Shown piece by piece: positions 26,857-53,900 of a stretch of 64,000 nucleotides of DNA. How positions within the stretch are numbered: position 1 is the stretch's first letter; every line of letters begins with the position of its first letter. The notes below the pieces were generated by a model. That model was not told where the DNA came from and did not search any database. It worked only from the letters and a program-made list of their open reading frames with translations. Source of the DNA: Lamellibrachia columna. Lineage: Eukaryota > Annelida > Polychaeta > Sabellida > Siboglinidae. The DNA lies in NCBI GenBank assembly GCA_963662155.1, contig OY759263.1, positions 17,860,894 through 17,924,893 of the forward strand, in the 5' to 3' direction. The translations under genes were made by a program, and so were the position numbers.

Positions 26857-27904
26857 ATGGCTCTACTGCGACAGAGAAAACTTTGGTTGGGCTTTCTTCA
26901 ACGAAGTCGGACAATACTGGGACTCACAGTGCCATGGCCTGGAACAGTGGACAATGTGATTACAACGAGCTGTTGCTGTCAACATTCATACAGCATTGTG
27001 AAACCTGGGAGAATATCACCTCAAAGAAAAGTACCCCTACACATTAAGAAACCACCTTATGCGGGCTGGCTTAGACAGACACCTAAGAAACCACAGGATG
27101 TTGAGATAAAAACAGATGCTCAGATTCTTGCAATGAGAGACGTATGTGCAATTGCCAGAGATATTCTTAATCTTGCAGGAGAGAAAGTTAAAGCTGGTTT
27201 AACAACTGATGCCATTGATGAGTTTGTACACAGTTTATGTATCGCAAAAGGTGTTTATCCATCGCCATTACGTTATTGTGGTTTCCCAAAGTCAGTCTGC
27301 ACATCTGTGAATAACGTTGCTTGCCATGGCATACCTGACGACAGGGCTTTGGAAGATGGAGATATTATCAATATAGACATCACAGTGAGTGGGGTAGAGT
27401 ATTGTATCTAATTAGCCGCATTGCAATTGTTGTCATACAAACTGATCTTTGTCAAACATTCTGTTGAAACGACTCCCGTTATACATTTTATGAAATATAC
27501 TATTCAATGCAAATTACATATATTATTATTACTATTGTAGTTTCTAAAATGTGAATCGAAAATTTATATTTATGTGAAACATTAATATAAGATAATGTGA
27601 CACAAACAGTTCTATACATAATCAATTGGGTAACAGTTGTGGCACACACGCACACACAAAGTGATTTATTAATGATACAAATAAAATGATATTCTACACT
27701 GCCCAAATGAGCTGAAGCTTGAAAAACACTACACATCAGTGGCGTATTGAGAGGGGGCATTGGTCCATGGCCCCCATGGCTTAATTTTTATTTTTGTTGT
27801 ATACACCCTGTTGTGCCACTGCATGGCAGCTTGGTAAACTAATGGATGACTAAGCTTGGCCTCCCCCTTTGCGGGACCCTAGATACGCCACTGGTGCACA
27901 CACA

Positions 27905-27944
<40 letters not shown>

Positions 27945-30900
27945 CACACACATGCATCCATGCTTGGCAACATATGAACCCAACTAAAGAGACCGTTTCC
28001 CAATCTGTCATTCAGGTTTACCACAAGAGATTCCACGGTGATACCTCATCAACTTTCCTTGTGGGCAACGTTGACAGAAAGGGCCATGCCCTGGTTAAGG
28101 CAGCAAGGAGATGCAGAGATGACGCTATAGCAATCTGTGGGCCTGGGGTTCCACTACAATACATTGGCTGCATGATCAGGTGGGTCTTCATGAGTTGTTT
28201 AATGCATTCTCTTCCTTATGCACACCTGCTGTGCATCATACGGATTTCCCATATTCTATTCAGAATTTGAAGGCCATGTCCTGTTTTTATGTAGACTTCT
28301 TTCAAATGGAAAACTTGTCATAAAGTAAAAAAAAATATTGCAGTCAAAGCACAACTATTTTCAATGCAAGGCAGATTTCCGGTGAAATCTAGCAGACTTT
28401 GTTTGATGTAGGAACATTTTGTAGCCTGATGGATGGTGACATTCAATTGGAATCAGAAGGCTATTGGTTAATAAGTTACTTGGTTAATAGGTTTTATTAA
28501 AAAAAAAGTTTATATATGGATTGATAAAAAATTTCATGTCAAAAATATGGATTTCAACCCAAACAATTGTGGCAGGTCTGTTGACGAAATTTTTTAAATG
28601 CCTGCTAATTGTATATTTCATGATTAAATTTCTTCTGGATAAATCTCTCTTCCAGGATGGTCGAAACAACGAGAATAAACCAGACGAAAGCCTACTTTGG
28701 ACTCAAATAATGGAAACAACTAAACAGAACTAGAATAAGCATTGCTAAAAGTGGACATATTTATCATATTCATTTGATATCCAAGGCCACATGCTTTTAC
28801 CAAAAAAATCTTTCATGTAAGACAGAGAACTGAGTAAATAGTGAACGAATGCCATAGCATTTCTTTGAATAATAATAATAGTAATTATAATTTTGGTTCT
28901 TTTATAGCACATATTCCTGTACTAGATCATTGCAGTAAAATAATACATAAATAAAGATGCACACAATTATGCTTATAATACAACTGGAACAACTCAAATG
29001 TTTTGTTTTATACCCAGTCATAGTAATGAACATTTGAAATGATCCATTTTTAATATGTAATGAATGTCTCCATAATAGTTTAAGTATTTTCAACCTGTGA
29101 AACATCTGCCCCTAGCACTCTACATTGGGGTTTGGGTAAACTTTTTTGTCAGTTACCTTAATCTTTTCATTTTATCCAGGTTCTTCCAACCCCCAGATTC
29201 CACTTCCTAACACTAAATTCCTTTCTAGTAATAAATAATACAGTTTTGTTGCATACCATTATATAAAACTAGCCAGTGTCCAGTCTGAACATTAAAGTAC
29301 AAAATCTGTTGACCGCCAAAGCGTGTTTTAATGAAGTATAATTTTTAAATATAATTTGACCGTTATCTGTTTATGCTGTTTAACATGCAATGTAAACACG
29401 GTATTCAAATCGAAACATTAAACTTAAACAGATAACAGTCAAATTATTTGAAAATTTGGGCAGTCAGTATGTTACATATATAGTATATACCATATATTAC
29501 GTTACATATAATATTATAGTATATACCATATCATAGCGTGATTTTACAATAAAAAAATATCACACTTTGTACATGTAATATATTCTGCAGGTTTATTTCA
29601 ACAGGGAAATAAGTTTTTTTAATAATTTTTTTTAATTTGTGTCCAATCTATAAACTAAATCTGAGGAAGAAGCTCTATCAAGACATAACATAGCAATTAC
29701 CAGCAGCCATTTTTCCATGTTTTCCTTGTCAAACCTTTCTTCAAATATTTATTCAAAATGTGCTAGTTTTCTTGCAATTTTGTCATTTTCTCGATTTGTA
29801 GCTTACTACATTACTACATCTATATTTGTCATACTTCTTGGGGAAGGCAATCGTATTCTTCTTTGAAAATAAAATGATTGCTGTCTTTCCTAGCATTACA
29901 GATGTGACAGTTTTGATTTGCAGCCAGATTTGTGAGGAGCTGAAGATGGATGTCGTACCACAGTTTTGTGGCCATGGTATAGGGTCATACTTCCATGGGC
30001 CACCAGACATCTACCACTTTGGTATGTCAGTTTTGTTAGTGGTTGAAAATATGTTTATAAATTTTATTATAAAAAATACATATATAATCACTTAATAGAA
30101 CCATCATGAAATTGCAGCATGAACAGTTGCACCTCATTTATTTAGAAACCAAAATGCAAGAGTGGTGCATACATGTAGAAGAAAAATTAAAATCACACTA
30201 TCAAAGGGAGCGTGAATTATTAATACATTTTAGCTGCATTGATATATGTGCACACCAGAAAGTAAATACATGTTTAAGGACTCATAATGGGAGTGCATTG
30301 TACTGTAATGTACTGTATTTTTTTAATCGTCCTTATCATCTGAAATATATTCAGATAGTTTTGTTTAAAAGATATGCATACAGGAATATTTTGAATGTTT
30401 AACATTTTATGATAACTTCACCTAATTCAGTGTAATTGTCATGTGACTGTATTTGCAGCAAACGAAATGAAAGGTGTAATGAAGGAAGGCATGACATTCA
30501 CGATAGGTAAGTGAAATCATTGATGCTGTCAACACAAACCTTCCTGTTTATTTTGCCAAATGGTGTCTTAATTTCAGTGGTAGTGGTAGCACCTTTGCCA
30601 GTTTTGTACTGCATCCTTTATGAGGCTAAATAACTACTGTCAGCAAGAATTCCCTTTTGTGCACATGTTGACAGAAGGGATATCCATCTGCTGCAGAAGT
30701 GGTGACTCTTGTCACTCTCCCGAGTTATGACTCAGATCATGACCACTCTCCTAAGTTGTGACTCAGGTCATGACTGCTTTCTCTTTACCACTTTCTCTTC
30801 TCATGAAATTGTTTTTCCACATAATAATTATGCCCAAATATATACAAGTCTTGTCTGTTTGTTTATTAAGTTGGATTCATATTTTTCCTTAACCTCTTAT

Positions 30901-31422
30901 ATAATAACAATATCATTCTTTCCAGGTCTTCAGTATATTTGCAAGTACCAGCCAATCATTTAATGTTGACTATTTACTATTTTAAATTTTCCTTTCTCAC
31001 AGTTTATTTGAATAATGCCATTTTTATTGTTTGTTTCTGCATATTTTATCTTTTCCACCCCTACAACTCTTTTGTGCTGTTATCTCATGAGTTATAATTA
31101 TAAACATACACATATTGATATTTAATAAACACTGTCTGTCATATTAAAACAGTGTTATATTATTTAGCGATTTTTCTATTTGTACGTGTTTTTCTCATTA
31201 ACATTTCAATGTACACTATTTGTGGGATTATTTTGAATATTTTCAGTTATGAGAATAAATATTGATCCCGGTGTTGTTTCAGAGCCAATCATAACAGAGG
31301 GCCAACCACCAATCAACATCTTAGAGGACAACTGGACGGCTGTGTCGCAAGATGATTCTAGATCAGCACAGTTCGAACACACGATCCTCATTACGGAAAA
31401 TGGTGTAGACATTCTCACTTGA
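26857..31422 (+). CDS. METAP1D: Methionine aminopeptidase 1D, mitochondrial
   Basis: Removes the initiator Met from proteins made in mitochondria. Five exons (26857-27384, 28016-28179, 29924-30021, 30459-30506, 31283-31422) join in phases 0, 2, 1 and 1 with consensus borders, giving 325 residues; the human protein has 335. The first roughly 50 residues are Arg-rich and lack acidic residues apart from one Asp, as expected for a mitochondrial presequence. The five metal ligands are all present: Asp174 (NIDIT), Asp185 (HGDTS), His248 (GHGIG), Glu280 (TIEP) and Glu311 (QFEHT), with the same 11- and 74-residue spacings as in E. coli MetAP. His255 matches the conserved second histidine. The start CAACCATGG is a strong context. 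There is no zinc-finger extension, which separates it from cytosolic METAP1. Confidence 0.97.
27895..27953. repeat. (ACGC)n microsatellite in METAP1D intron 1
   Basis: About 57 bases of ACGC flanked by short AC runs, ending about 60 bases before the acceptor of METAP1D exon 2. Confidence 0.95.
29345..29455. mobile_element. Short inverted-repeat (MITE-like) segment
   Basis: ATTTGACCGTTATCTGTTT at about 29355-29373 and its complement with one change at about 29427-29446 bound a spacer of about 55 bases. A related single end, CTTGACCATTATCTGTTT, occurs at about 34498-34515. It lies in a METAP1D intron. Confidence 0.5.
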
Positions 31423-31605
31423 TCTTCTTTCTTCTACGTGCCGCATATGCAAATGATACACCATTGCATTTAATTCTGTCAACAAATAGGTTTGTGTGCA
31501 CTAATGATGCAATGCTGCATTTCATTGGACGTTTTATTTATGATCACATTGAAACTGGTGACAAATACTAGTTTGTTAATATACCTTTTGTATAATATAA
31601 ATAAT

Positions 31606-31800
31606 AGGTGAATAGATGCATGGTTTCTTGTTTGTTTAGGTGTTCCCCTTTTAGGTGACAATGTTGTAATAGGTGAATAGATGCATGGTTTCTTGTTTGT
31701 TTAGGTATTCCCCTTTTAGGTGACAATGTTGTAATAGGTGAATAGATGCATGGTTTCTTGTTTGTTTAGGTATTCCCCTTTTAGGTGACAATGTTGCAAT
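31606..31800. repeat. 65-bp tandem repeat, 3 copies
   Basis: Three nearly identical 65-base units begin AGGTGAATAGATGCATGG. They start 184 bases after the METAP1D stop and may be transcribed in its 3' untranslated region. Confidence 0.92.
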
Positions 31801-31927
31801 GGAACGTCCACTACTGTCTTTCTGACTTCTCTACCCAGATGACCTCATTCATGTCTTCAAGTATATGCTGCTAAAGAGTAAAAACTTACTATCTTGCAGT
31901 CATCTCCCAAGGTGGGGTGAGCAAACA

Positions 31928-32266
<339 letters not shown>

Positions 32267-32589
32267 AAATTATTATACTCTGCAAGTAGTTATGTAAAAT
32301 TATTTCATGATAGTCGATTATAAGTAAGCGCGTCCTCTCCTCGAACACTCCTAGCAACCTTTATCGAACAACGGCGACGTTATAACAATGCGTACGTACA
32401 CTCCCCAACAGTGGCGCCAATCAGCATATCACCACTGCCACAACTTGATTAGAAATTAAAAGTGGACAGTTACGGAGTGATACGAACAAGTGGTTGCCAG
32501 GGCAACGTGATTGTTGTTTACGACATGTTACACCATTGCAACTATGCACTTGATTGCGTAACATAGTTTCAAACAAAAACAAGATTTGC

Positions 32590-32790
32590 CATCCAAGCCA
32601 AAGGCCCAGATGGCAAGTGGACAAGGAAGCCATTGGCTTATCGAGAGTCCAACAATGTTCATCTACTTATAACCCGCCCTCCTGAGATGTGTCAACCTTG
32701 TTTTTAAACATATTCACGCTGCTAGCAGTTGCACAATCTGTAGACAATTTGTTCCATTAATTTATTGTCCTCTGTAGAGAGAGCACAATA
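32590..32790 (-). pseudogene. LINE tail, copy 2
   Basis: The minus strand carries a decayed end of the same LINE as 4660-4980: a GATTGTGCAACTGCTAGCAG-like stretch corresponding to CVNASS, then AATATGTTTAAAAACA (NMFKN), then the shared 3' segment around CTCGATAAGCCAATGGCTTC (complement of 32625-32650). Reading frame is broken. Confidence 0.65.
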
Positions 32791-32799
32791 TGTCAAAAT

Positions 32800-34885
32800 G
32801 TAAAAAGTGGCCCAACTCTCCCAAGCCTCCCCTACAATACATAAGCAAGCTATATACACAACTTCCACCGCTTACAAAGTATCGGACAAACCTTGCATAT
32901 GAAATTAATAACACGAGTGAAAGAACACAGACAAGACATACACACATGCACAGATCTGTCCATGGCTCTTGTATGGAACCATGCACATGCTGATCCCTGA
33001 ACCACAAATTTACAGGAATTAAGTATTTGTCTTTTCACAAATTCATGCTTACATCGTCCTTTAAAAAAATATCCCCATATATGAAATATACCATTTAAAA
33101 AAATTTAAATAGCTGTCTTTAAATAATGCATATTATTTACTTGAACAGAATCAATACAAATGCAACATTCAAAATGAATAAAAAAACGAGTATTTAACAC
33201 TCATGTTTAAAATGACTATTATTATTATTTAGTAAATATTATAAATAATTCAGGGTTAATACTACAGACTAGGAAGCAGCAAGCTCTATCATTTAAACAG
33301 ACAGTGTTTAAAGCTATGAAAGATAGATACCAACATTTATTTTGTATACCTTAATCATAGGTATCTTCAAAGTTAGCACTAGTACTGCAATATTAGAGCA
33401 AGGAAGCCCCATCAACACTACCAGTAGTGAGCCATCACGGAATATTTAATTCCTAAATAAACAATTCAAATATCATCCAGTGACATTCAAGATATGAACT
33501 AAATTTATTAAATACTTTAATCCAAGAATAATCAAAGATTAATTACTACTGCACTAGTTTTGCCATATTAGAACAAAGAACTCACACAACCATTAATTGC
33601 CCATGAGGAAATATTAAACTTTAAAATAAACAGTTTAAATGTCATAACTGTTTCCCCAGGAAGCTGAGACAACCGCCTAGGCCTGCCTGCTACAAGCGTT
33701 TCACTGAAGAGAACTTTATCACCAGCATTACAATAGAACTTGGTTAACTCGAGTTATCTAAATACCCATCATAACTTATACCGGGGGTCGTGTCATGTCA
33801 TCCTCATTGTTGCAATGCTAAATATCAAACATAACTCAAACTAGTCTAACTAAACTAATAACTGGACAGTCCCACTGTAGTCATAACTAAATAATTTTAC
33901 AGTCTGATCCCTGTTTAAATCATGCTAAATCTGTTGAAATTCAATCATTACTCAGTAGTTAACAATACACATCTCAGAAGCTGACTTCTACTCTCAAGTG
34001 AAATGGATGACACAGTGACCCAAATAGATAACATTTTCAACCTAATATGTGTACATAATACTTAAAAAAAATTGGGCCATGGAAAAATGTAAAGGAACCC
34101 TGTTCTTAATAAATGTACTGCAAAATGTTTTCTACACACTAACTGTTCAACACTAGTGGTGTCATTTGGTGACTAGTGCAGAACAAATGAAGTGGTGCTA
34201 ACTGTTTAACACTAGATGGCGACTCTTTTCAGTTGTTCCACACTAGTAAAATTATAATAATTATGGATCGTACTAATTAAAAAATGGGGTGTATGCTAAT
34301 TAGGGCATGTAAGCTTAATAGGTCGAATACGGTACTCAAAGTTTACCCAAAGTCCCTTACACTTCGAGTTAACCAAGTTCTATTTTAAAGATACAAAGTC
34401 ATTGCATCATAAAATCAAGTTATCTAGTATAAAGTGTACTTATTTTAACATCTCAACTACCCAAACATGTTTTAATAACCCACATTTAAAAAATATACTT
34501 GACCATTATCTGTTTCATATAATATTTCAGGGCAAATATCACGTCTAAGTCACATGCTAGTAGGAACATAATTCTACGGGTGTTAATGATGTGCCCATCA
34601 CGTGATCCCGTGAATGCCTGACCCCGATATACTTGCGGGAAACTGTTGACACCTGTCTGGGAATGTACCGAACAGTAAGGTCAATGTCCATGCACAGATA
34701 ACGGAAAAATTATATAACAAAATTGTGGTTCATTAAAAGATATTTGGGTGGCCAAGATATTGGAATATAGTTTATACTATATAATATGATTTTATGATAA
34801 AATTAGTTTGTTCCTTTAAGATTCAGTCAGTTCCAAACAATATAGAAGTAGAGCGGAGAGACCACCTAGGTTTGCACAGACAAAC
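32800..34885. other. Noncoding stretch downstream of the last adhesion-gene exon found
   Basis: AT-rich, with no exon recognised. The membrane and cytoplasmic exons of the minus-strand neuroglian-like gene would be expected here or beyond but were not found on reading the reverse strand. Confidence 0.4.
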
Positions 34886-48606
<13,721 letters not shown>

Positions 48607-48704
48607 CTGAAATAAAACACACAACAGATGACAGCCACTGAGCCCTCTAAGTAATTTACGTTCTATACATATATAATTAGAATGTATGTAGGTAAATATA
48701 TATA

Positions 48705-48742
48705 TATACATATATATATATAAACATACATTATATATATCT

Positions 48743-48821
<79 letters not shown>

Positions 48822-48822
48822 G

Positions 48823-48900
<78 letters not shown>

Positions 48901-48910
48901 CATAATATAT
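48705..48910. repeat. (TA)n tracts inside an inverted repeat
   Basis: Two TA runs flank ATTATGGATGTATATA (about 48817-48832), which is mirrored by TATATACATCCATAAT at about 48891-48906. The sequence could fold back on itself. Confidence 0.9.
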
Positions 48911-50684
48911 ATATGTATTTATATACAAGAAAATTGTGTAGTGCAACGTTAAAACGGGCTTGGGTATTTCTACAAAGATTTGATGACTGGGTAGGCAACT
49001 CTCTGGAATACTTCTATATGACTGCTTCGTAGGTGAGCACATTCCACATTGTGATAGAGCGGACATAGAATGAGTGCTGGTTGATCATGCAGGAGGCTGA
49101 TAGTGTTCACACTTTACAATCGTGGTGGTTTATAGATCGGAGATCCACTGTTGCAATACTTAGGCAAACTGATGCGAAGTAGTCCATGGTGGCATCTCTA
49201 AGTTAATGTCTATGTATGCATAGTGATTTCCACAGCAGGTTAGTACACTTCTTGGTGCCACATTCATAAGTCCCCAACACTCCAACTCCATTTGTTCTTC
49301 CATCTCCACCTGAATTAAACAACTGTAAACAAAGGCCCCAAAGTCAATCTCATTTGTTCATATTCCACCACCACCATAAGCTGTCCAGTAATGACTGTCT
49401 CTACAAACTCCCATTCGCTCGCCTGTCAATGTTCCCACATTTAGGGAAGCAAGCTGGACTTCACACCAGAGTGGGTGTCGGATATATAAAATAAACAACG
49501 CTAATTCAACGAGTTGATGCAAATTGTTAATGATTCTATTTGCTTTTGTAATATTCAATGTCTAGCAAAGTGTTCTTTGTTTTGCGCCTTAATTTATTCC
49601 TTACATAAAGTTCCTTGTTAGCATGAAATGTCATCCCATTTAAATGATGTGTTGAAAGTAGCCTCCTTTAAGGGGCTACTTTAAACACCATGAACATAAC
49701 TCATTTAGAACAAGTAGCATGGCAGTCACAGTACAGTATAATGCCAGCCATAGTTACCACAACCAATAAAAGCTACAACACGGAGGACGGATGGGAACAC
49801 AAACTGCATATCTGTGAAGGGAAAACATGTTTATTCTACCCCCGGTACACGGTAATCGCCAAGCGCCTAGAAAGCCCCCACACGTCTTTCGCAAAAGGCA
49901 GCTAGGGCATTTTAAACGTCAGAAATGCAAAGAATTTTGCGAAACATTTTAACTTGGAATTCTGTTATTCTGATTTTTCAGCCGTTTACACATTCTGCCT
50001 TGACGAATGTAGATGCGCACGGTCACACGCCCAGCTATATCACATAATAGTCTACAGATGTCGGTTTACTATTTAGCGGTCCAGGATTCGATATGTTGAA
50101 CCTTCGTGAGATACGCCTAGTCATAATAATTGGGTTTGCTTGTTTGAAACTGCTGTGTGCATCACATAATGACCGATTTATGAATGCAACCTTCCTATAC
50201 ACAACTGAAATCTAAATAAATTACAAAATAAATAAACTAGTAAATAAATTTTCCATTTTTATCAATAATTGTAATAATATTTTTATCCACTGAAATTGCC
50301 ATTTTTTTACATTGCTACCAGTGAATCCCCATATATTTATGGACTAATGCGATTAGTTTTGTCAGTTGAGATGTTGTCACCAGTAGATGAAAATGGAAAT
50401 TGTTACCTTGTTGACCTTGACCTTGACCTTGTGGCCATTCAAAGTGGCGCTGCGTTAAATTGCCCCAGATGGAGATTCAAAGATCACTTATAAAGTAGAC
50501 TATTACATTAAAACGAATGAAAGACCTCAGTGTATTCTATATTGCTTTTGGTCAAAAGGTTTATTTTCAGAATCCTGCAATAATTCTAATTTAAACATTT
50601 CTTGGTTTCTGCATGGTAGCCTGCTGAACAAATAATTAGACTTTAGGCCTACATTCGCATGATCTCGATGATGTCTTCCCGTAA
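48911..50684. other. Intergenic, no exon recognised
   Basis: I read the minus strand for missing Ig1 and Ig2 exons and found no Cys/Trp/Cys Ig pattern. A minus-strand frame near 49375-49480 includes LASLNVGTLTGERM, which resembles the start of a LINE endonuclease (LNVGTLTGRS-type) and may be a small fragment. Confidence 0.35.
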
Positions 50685-50689
50685 TGCTA

Positions 50690-50909
50690 AATACGTCGGA
50701 AATAGGAAACACGCGCTCGACACCGCAAACGGCGCGTTGCATTTTGGGATCGGAGTATCGGGCAAAAAAAGCGGCATTGTTCCGAAGGTGTCTGCTGAAA
50801 TTTGTCTTTTCCGAGCCGTTCCCTCATCCGTTGGACGCAGTTACGCCGCGTGACGTCACAACCGTGACGCCGCTTCTTCTGTACGCGTTCAGTTCTCACA
50901 GCCGCATAT
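50690..50909 (+). promoter_or_regulatory. CpG-rich promoter with CRE
   Basis: A sharply GC/CpG-richer island just before the ATG at 50910. It holds a perfect palindromic cAMP-response element, TGACGTCA (50851-50858), followed by a half-site GTGACG (50864-50869), 52 and about 41 bases upstream of the ATG. This position is typical of CREB/ATF sites near transcription starts. Confidence 0.55.
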
Positions 50910-53900
50910 ATGAAAGACGAGCTAATGGATTCCAGCAATAGGGAATTATTTCCGACGGACATCGTCGGGAAAACCAACCTGGTGAGTAGGCCTCCACCGG
51001 TTGGAACCGCGTGTAAACCCCTAGAGAGAGAGAGAGAACAATTATAGAATTTACATTAGGAACAGATAAACACTAGAATAGCTAATAGGTGTGTCGCTAT
51101 AAATTCCACAAAGCCAACATTAATTTATCCTCGCCAGTCGGATACGTCCGCCAGCCCTTCTAGCTTCAGTCACGGCAAAAAGCATTACAAATGCGCGTAT
51201 TTTTCGGGCATCAACTTACTGAAACTCGCCATCAGACAAAATAACCTGCTTTACAAAACCACGACATTTTAAACCAGTTGCAACACATTCTGTATGACGC
51301 AAACACGACAATCGCCCCATTCTATGTGATATTTGTGAAACATAATGTTAGTCAATATTCAACTCTTTCGTAGGATTCCTCAACACCACCACTTCACAAG
51401 GCCACACTAATTCCACTAAGTTTTGTCATTTTATCAATATTAATACACGCACGCACGCACTCACGCACGCACGCTCGCACGCATGCATGCCCATGCAGGG
51501 TAATTGTTGTTATATAGCACATCTTGTCATTAGAACAGCCACGCTGTCATTACTGTACATAAGGTGTCCATTCCTGTAATTTCACCACTGTCCATGGTTG
51601 AAACGAAATAAATCGGACCACTGTCCATGGTTGAACTGAGTCAACTCGGACCACTGTCCATGGTTGAACTGAGGCAACTCGGACCACTGTCCATGGTTGA
51701 ACTGAGGCAACTCGGGCCACTGTCCACGGTTGACCTGAGCAACTCCAACCACTGCCCACGGTTGAACTGAGGCAACTCGGACCAATGTCCACAGTTGAAT
51801 TGAGGTAACTCGGGTCACTGTCCGCGGTTGAACTGAGGCAACTCGGACCAATGTCCGCGGTTGAGCTGAGGCAACTCGGACCAATGTCAGCGGTTGAATT
51901 GAGGCAACTCGGACCACTGGCCATGGTTAAACTGAGGCAACTCGGACCACTGTCCAAGCTTGAACTGAGGCAACTCGGGTCACTGTCCACAGTTGAACTG
52001 AGGCAACTCGGGCCAGTGTCCACGGTTGAACTGAGGCAATTCGGACCACCGTCCACGGTTGAACTGAGCAACTCCAACCACTGCCCACATTTAAATTGTG
52101 GCAAATCGGACCACTGCCCACGGTTGAACTGAGGTAACTCGGACCAATGTCCACAGTTGAACTGAGGTAACTCGGGCCACTGTCCAAGGTTGAACTCATG
52201 CAACTCGGACCAATGTCAGCGGTTGAACCGAGGCAACTCGGGCCGCTGTCCACGGTTGAACTGAGGCAACTTGGACCACTGTCCACGGTTGAGCTGAAAC
52301 AACTCGGACCACTGTCCAATGGTGAACTTAGGCAACTCAGACCACTGTCCACGGTTGAACTGAGGCAACTCGGACCACTGTCCACGGTTGAACTGAGGCA
52401 ACTCGGACCACTGTCCACGGTTGAACTTAGGCAACTCGGACCACTGTCCACGGTTGAACTGAGGCAACTCGGACCACTGTCCACGGTTGAACTGAGGCAA
52501 CTCGGACCACTGTCCAAGGTTGAACTGAGGCAACTCGGGCCACTGTCCACGGTTGAACTGAGGCAACTCGGGCCACTGTCCATGGTTGAACTGAGGCAAC
52601 TCGGACCACTGTCCATGCTTGAACTGAGGCAACTCGGAACACTGTCCATGGTTGAACTGAGGCAACTAGGACCAATTTGCACGGTTGAACTAAGGCAACT
52701 AGGACCAAGTGTTTTTCCGGGGGGTGGTTGGAGTTTTCGGGTGGGGAGAATTTAATGTTGCACCGGCTTTATGTGTGAACAACGATGTTTTATGAATGTA
52801 TAATTTCCGGGGCGGGGGTTCCACGCTATTATTGGTCATATATATTGTCGAGTGCGCATCGCCCCTTGCAGCAGGAACGCACGGATGAAACGAACCAGGA
52901 TCTGACATTTCTTCACACCATCGGTGGCTTTGCGCCCGACCCATTCTGGTTGGTGTTCAGCCCCATCGTTCTCTTCATTTTCGAGGCTGTCGTCATTTCG
53001 ACAGTCGTACTCGTCACGCAATCTCGCAGAGGTACGTACGTTGAACACCCTTCGTTGTGAAGAACACCTAAAAGAATGTGGCTTAACAACCATAGAGACA
53101 AGGAGGTTAGGAGAAGACCAAATTGAAGTGTTTAAGATATTGGATGGATATGAAAACATTTATAAAAATATTTGAGAGGACATGAAATAACATTGGTGAA
53201 GGATCAGTGTAGATTGATATTAAAAAGTATTCATTATCACAAAGGACAATTATTGAAAGGAACATATTATGCACAGATTGTGTAAATGCTAGCATGTGTT
53301 TTTAAACAAAGTTGAAAAACATCTCAGTAGGGCGAGTTACTCATTGATGAAAATTGTTGGATTCTCGATTAGCCAATATCTTCCTTGTTCGCTTGCCACC
53401 GGTGTCCTTTCTTTGGATGGCAATCGTGTTAAATCTTGTCAATCTTGTAAAAAAAATTACCCGTGAAGCAAACCAAAGGCTACCTAACGAGCTGAACGAT
53501 TTTCATTAATTCATTAAACGGCTTAGTCCGTGGGCCAGCTATACCCCCGTCCCCCTTAGGGAATGTTCAAGACAATATATCGTGTGATGACCTTATATAA
53601 TAGCAATTTTAAATCTAATTGTTTGCGACTTGGCAATTGCTGCGCGTTTGACAGTGTCTGGAAGTATGACCAATGAGCTGAAAAAAGTAACATGTGGGTA
53701 GTGATAGATATGTCTGCATAATACTTTAAACATCATAGCAAACCATCTGTGTATGCTGGTTTGCCATATATACAGCAAACAAACTTCTGCAGGTCAGCCT
53801 GACTTCCTAACGCCGTATGTCTCGCCAGGTATTCCGAAAACATCCACAAACACAGGATGCTTTACCAAAGTCCTTGTTGCTGCAATGTTCCCTCGCGAAT

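Noticed and set aside
34560..34680. Possible cytoplasmic exon on the minus strand after TTCCCAGACAG
   Set aside because: The frame after this acceptor has no donor in phase and no resemblance to an L1 tail.
51550..52755. Cys/Ser/Pro-rich frames up to 251 residues that look like a secreted repeat protein
   Set aside because: They arise from the 33-bp minisatellite and are mirrored by long frames on the opposite strand and in other frames.
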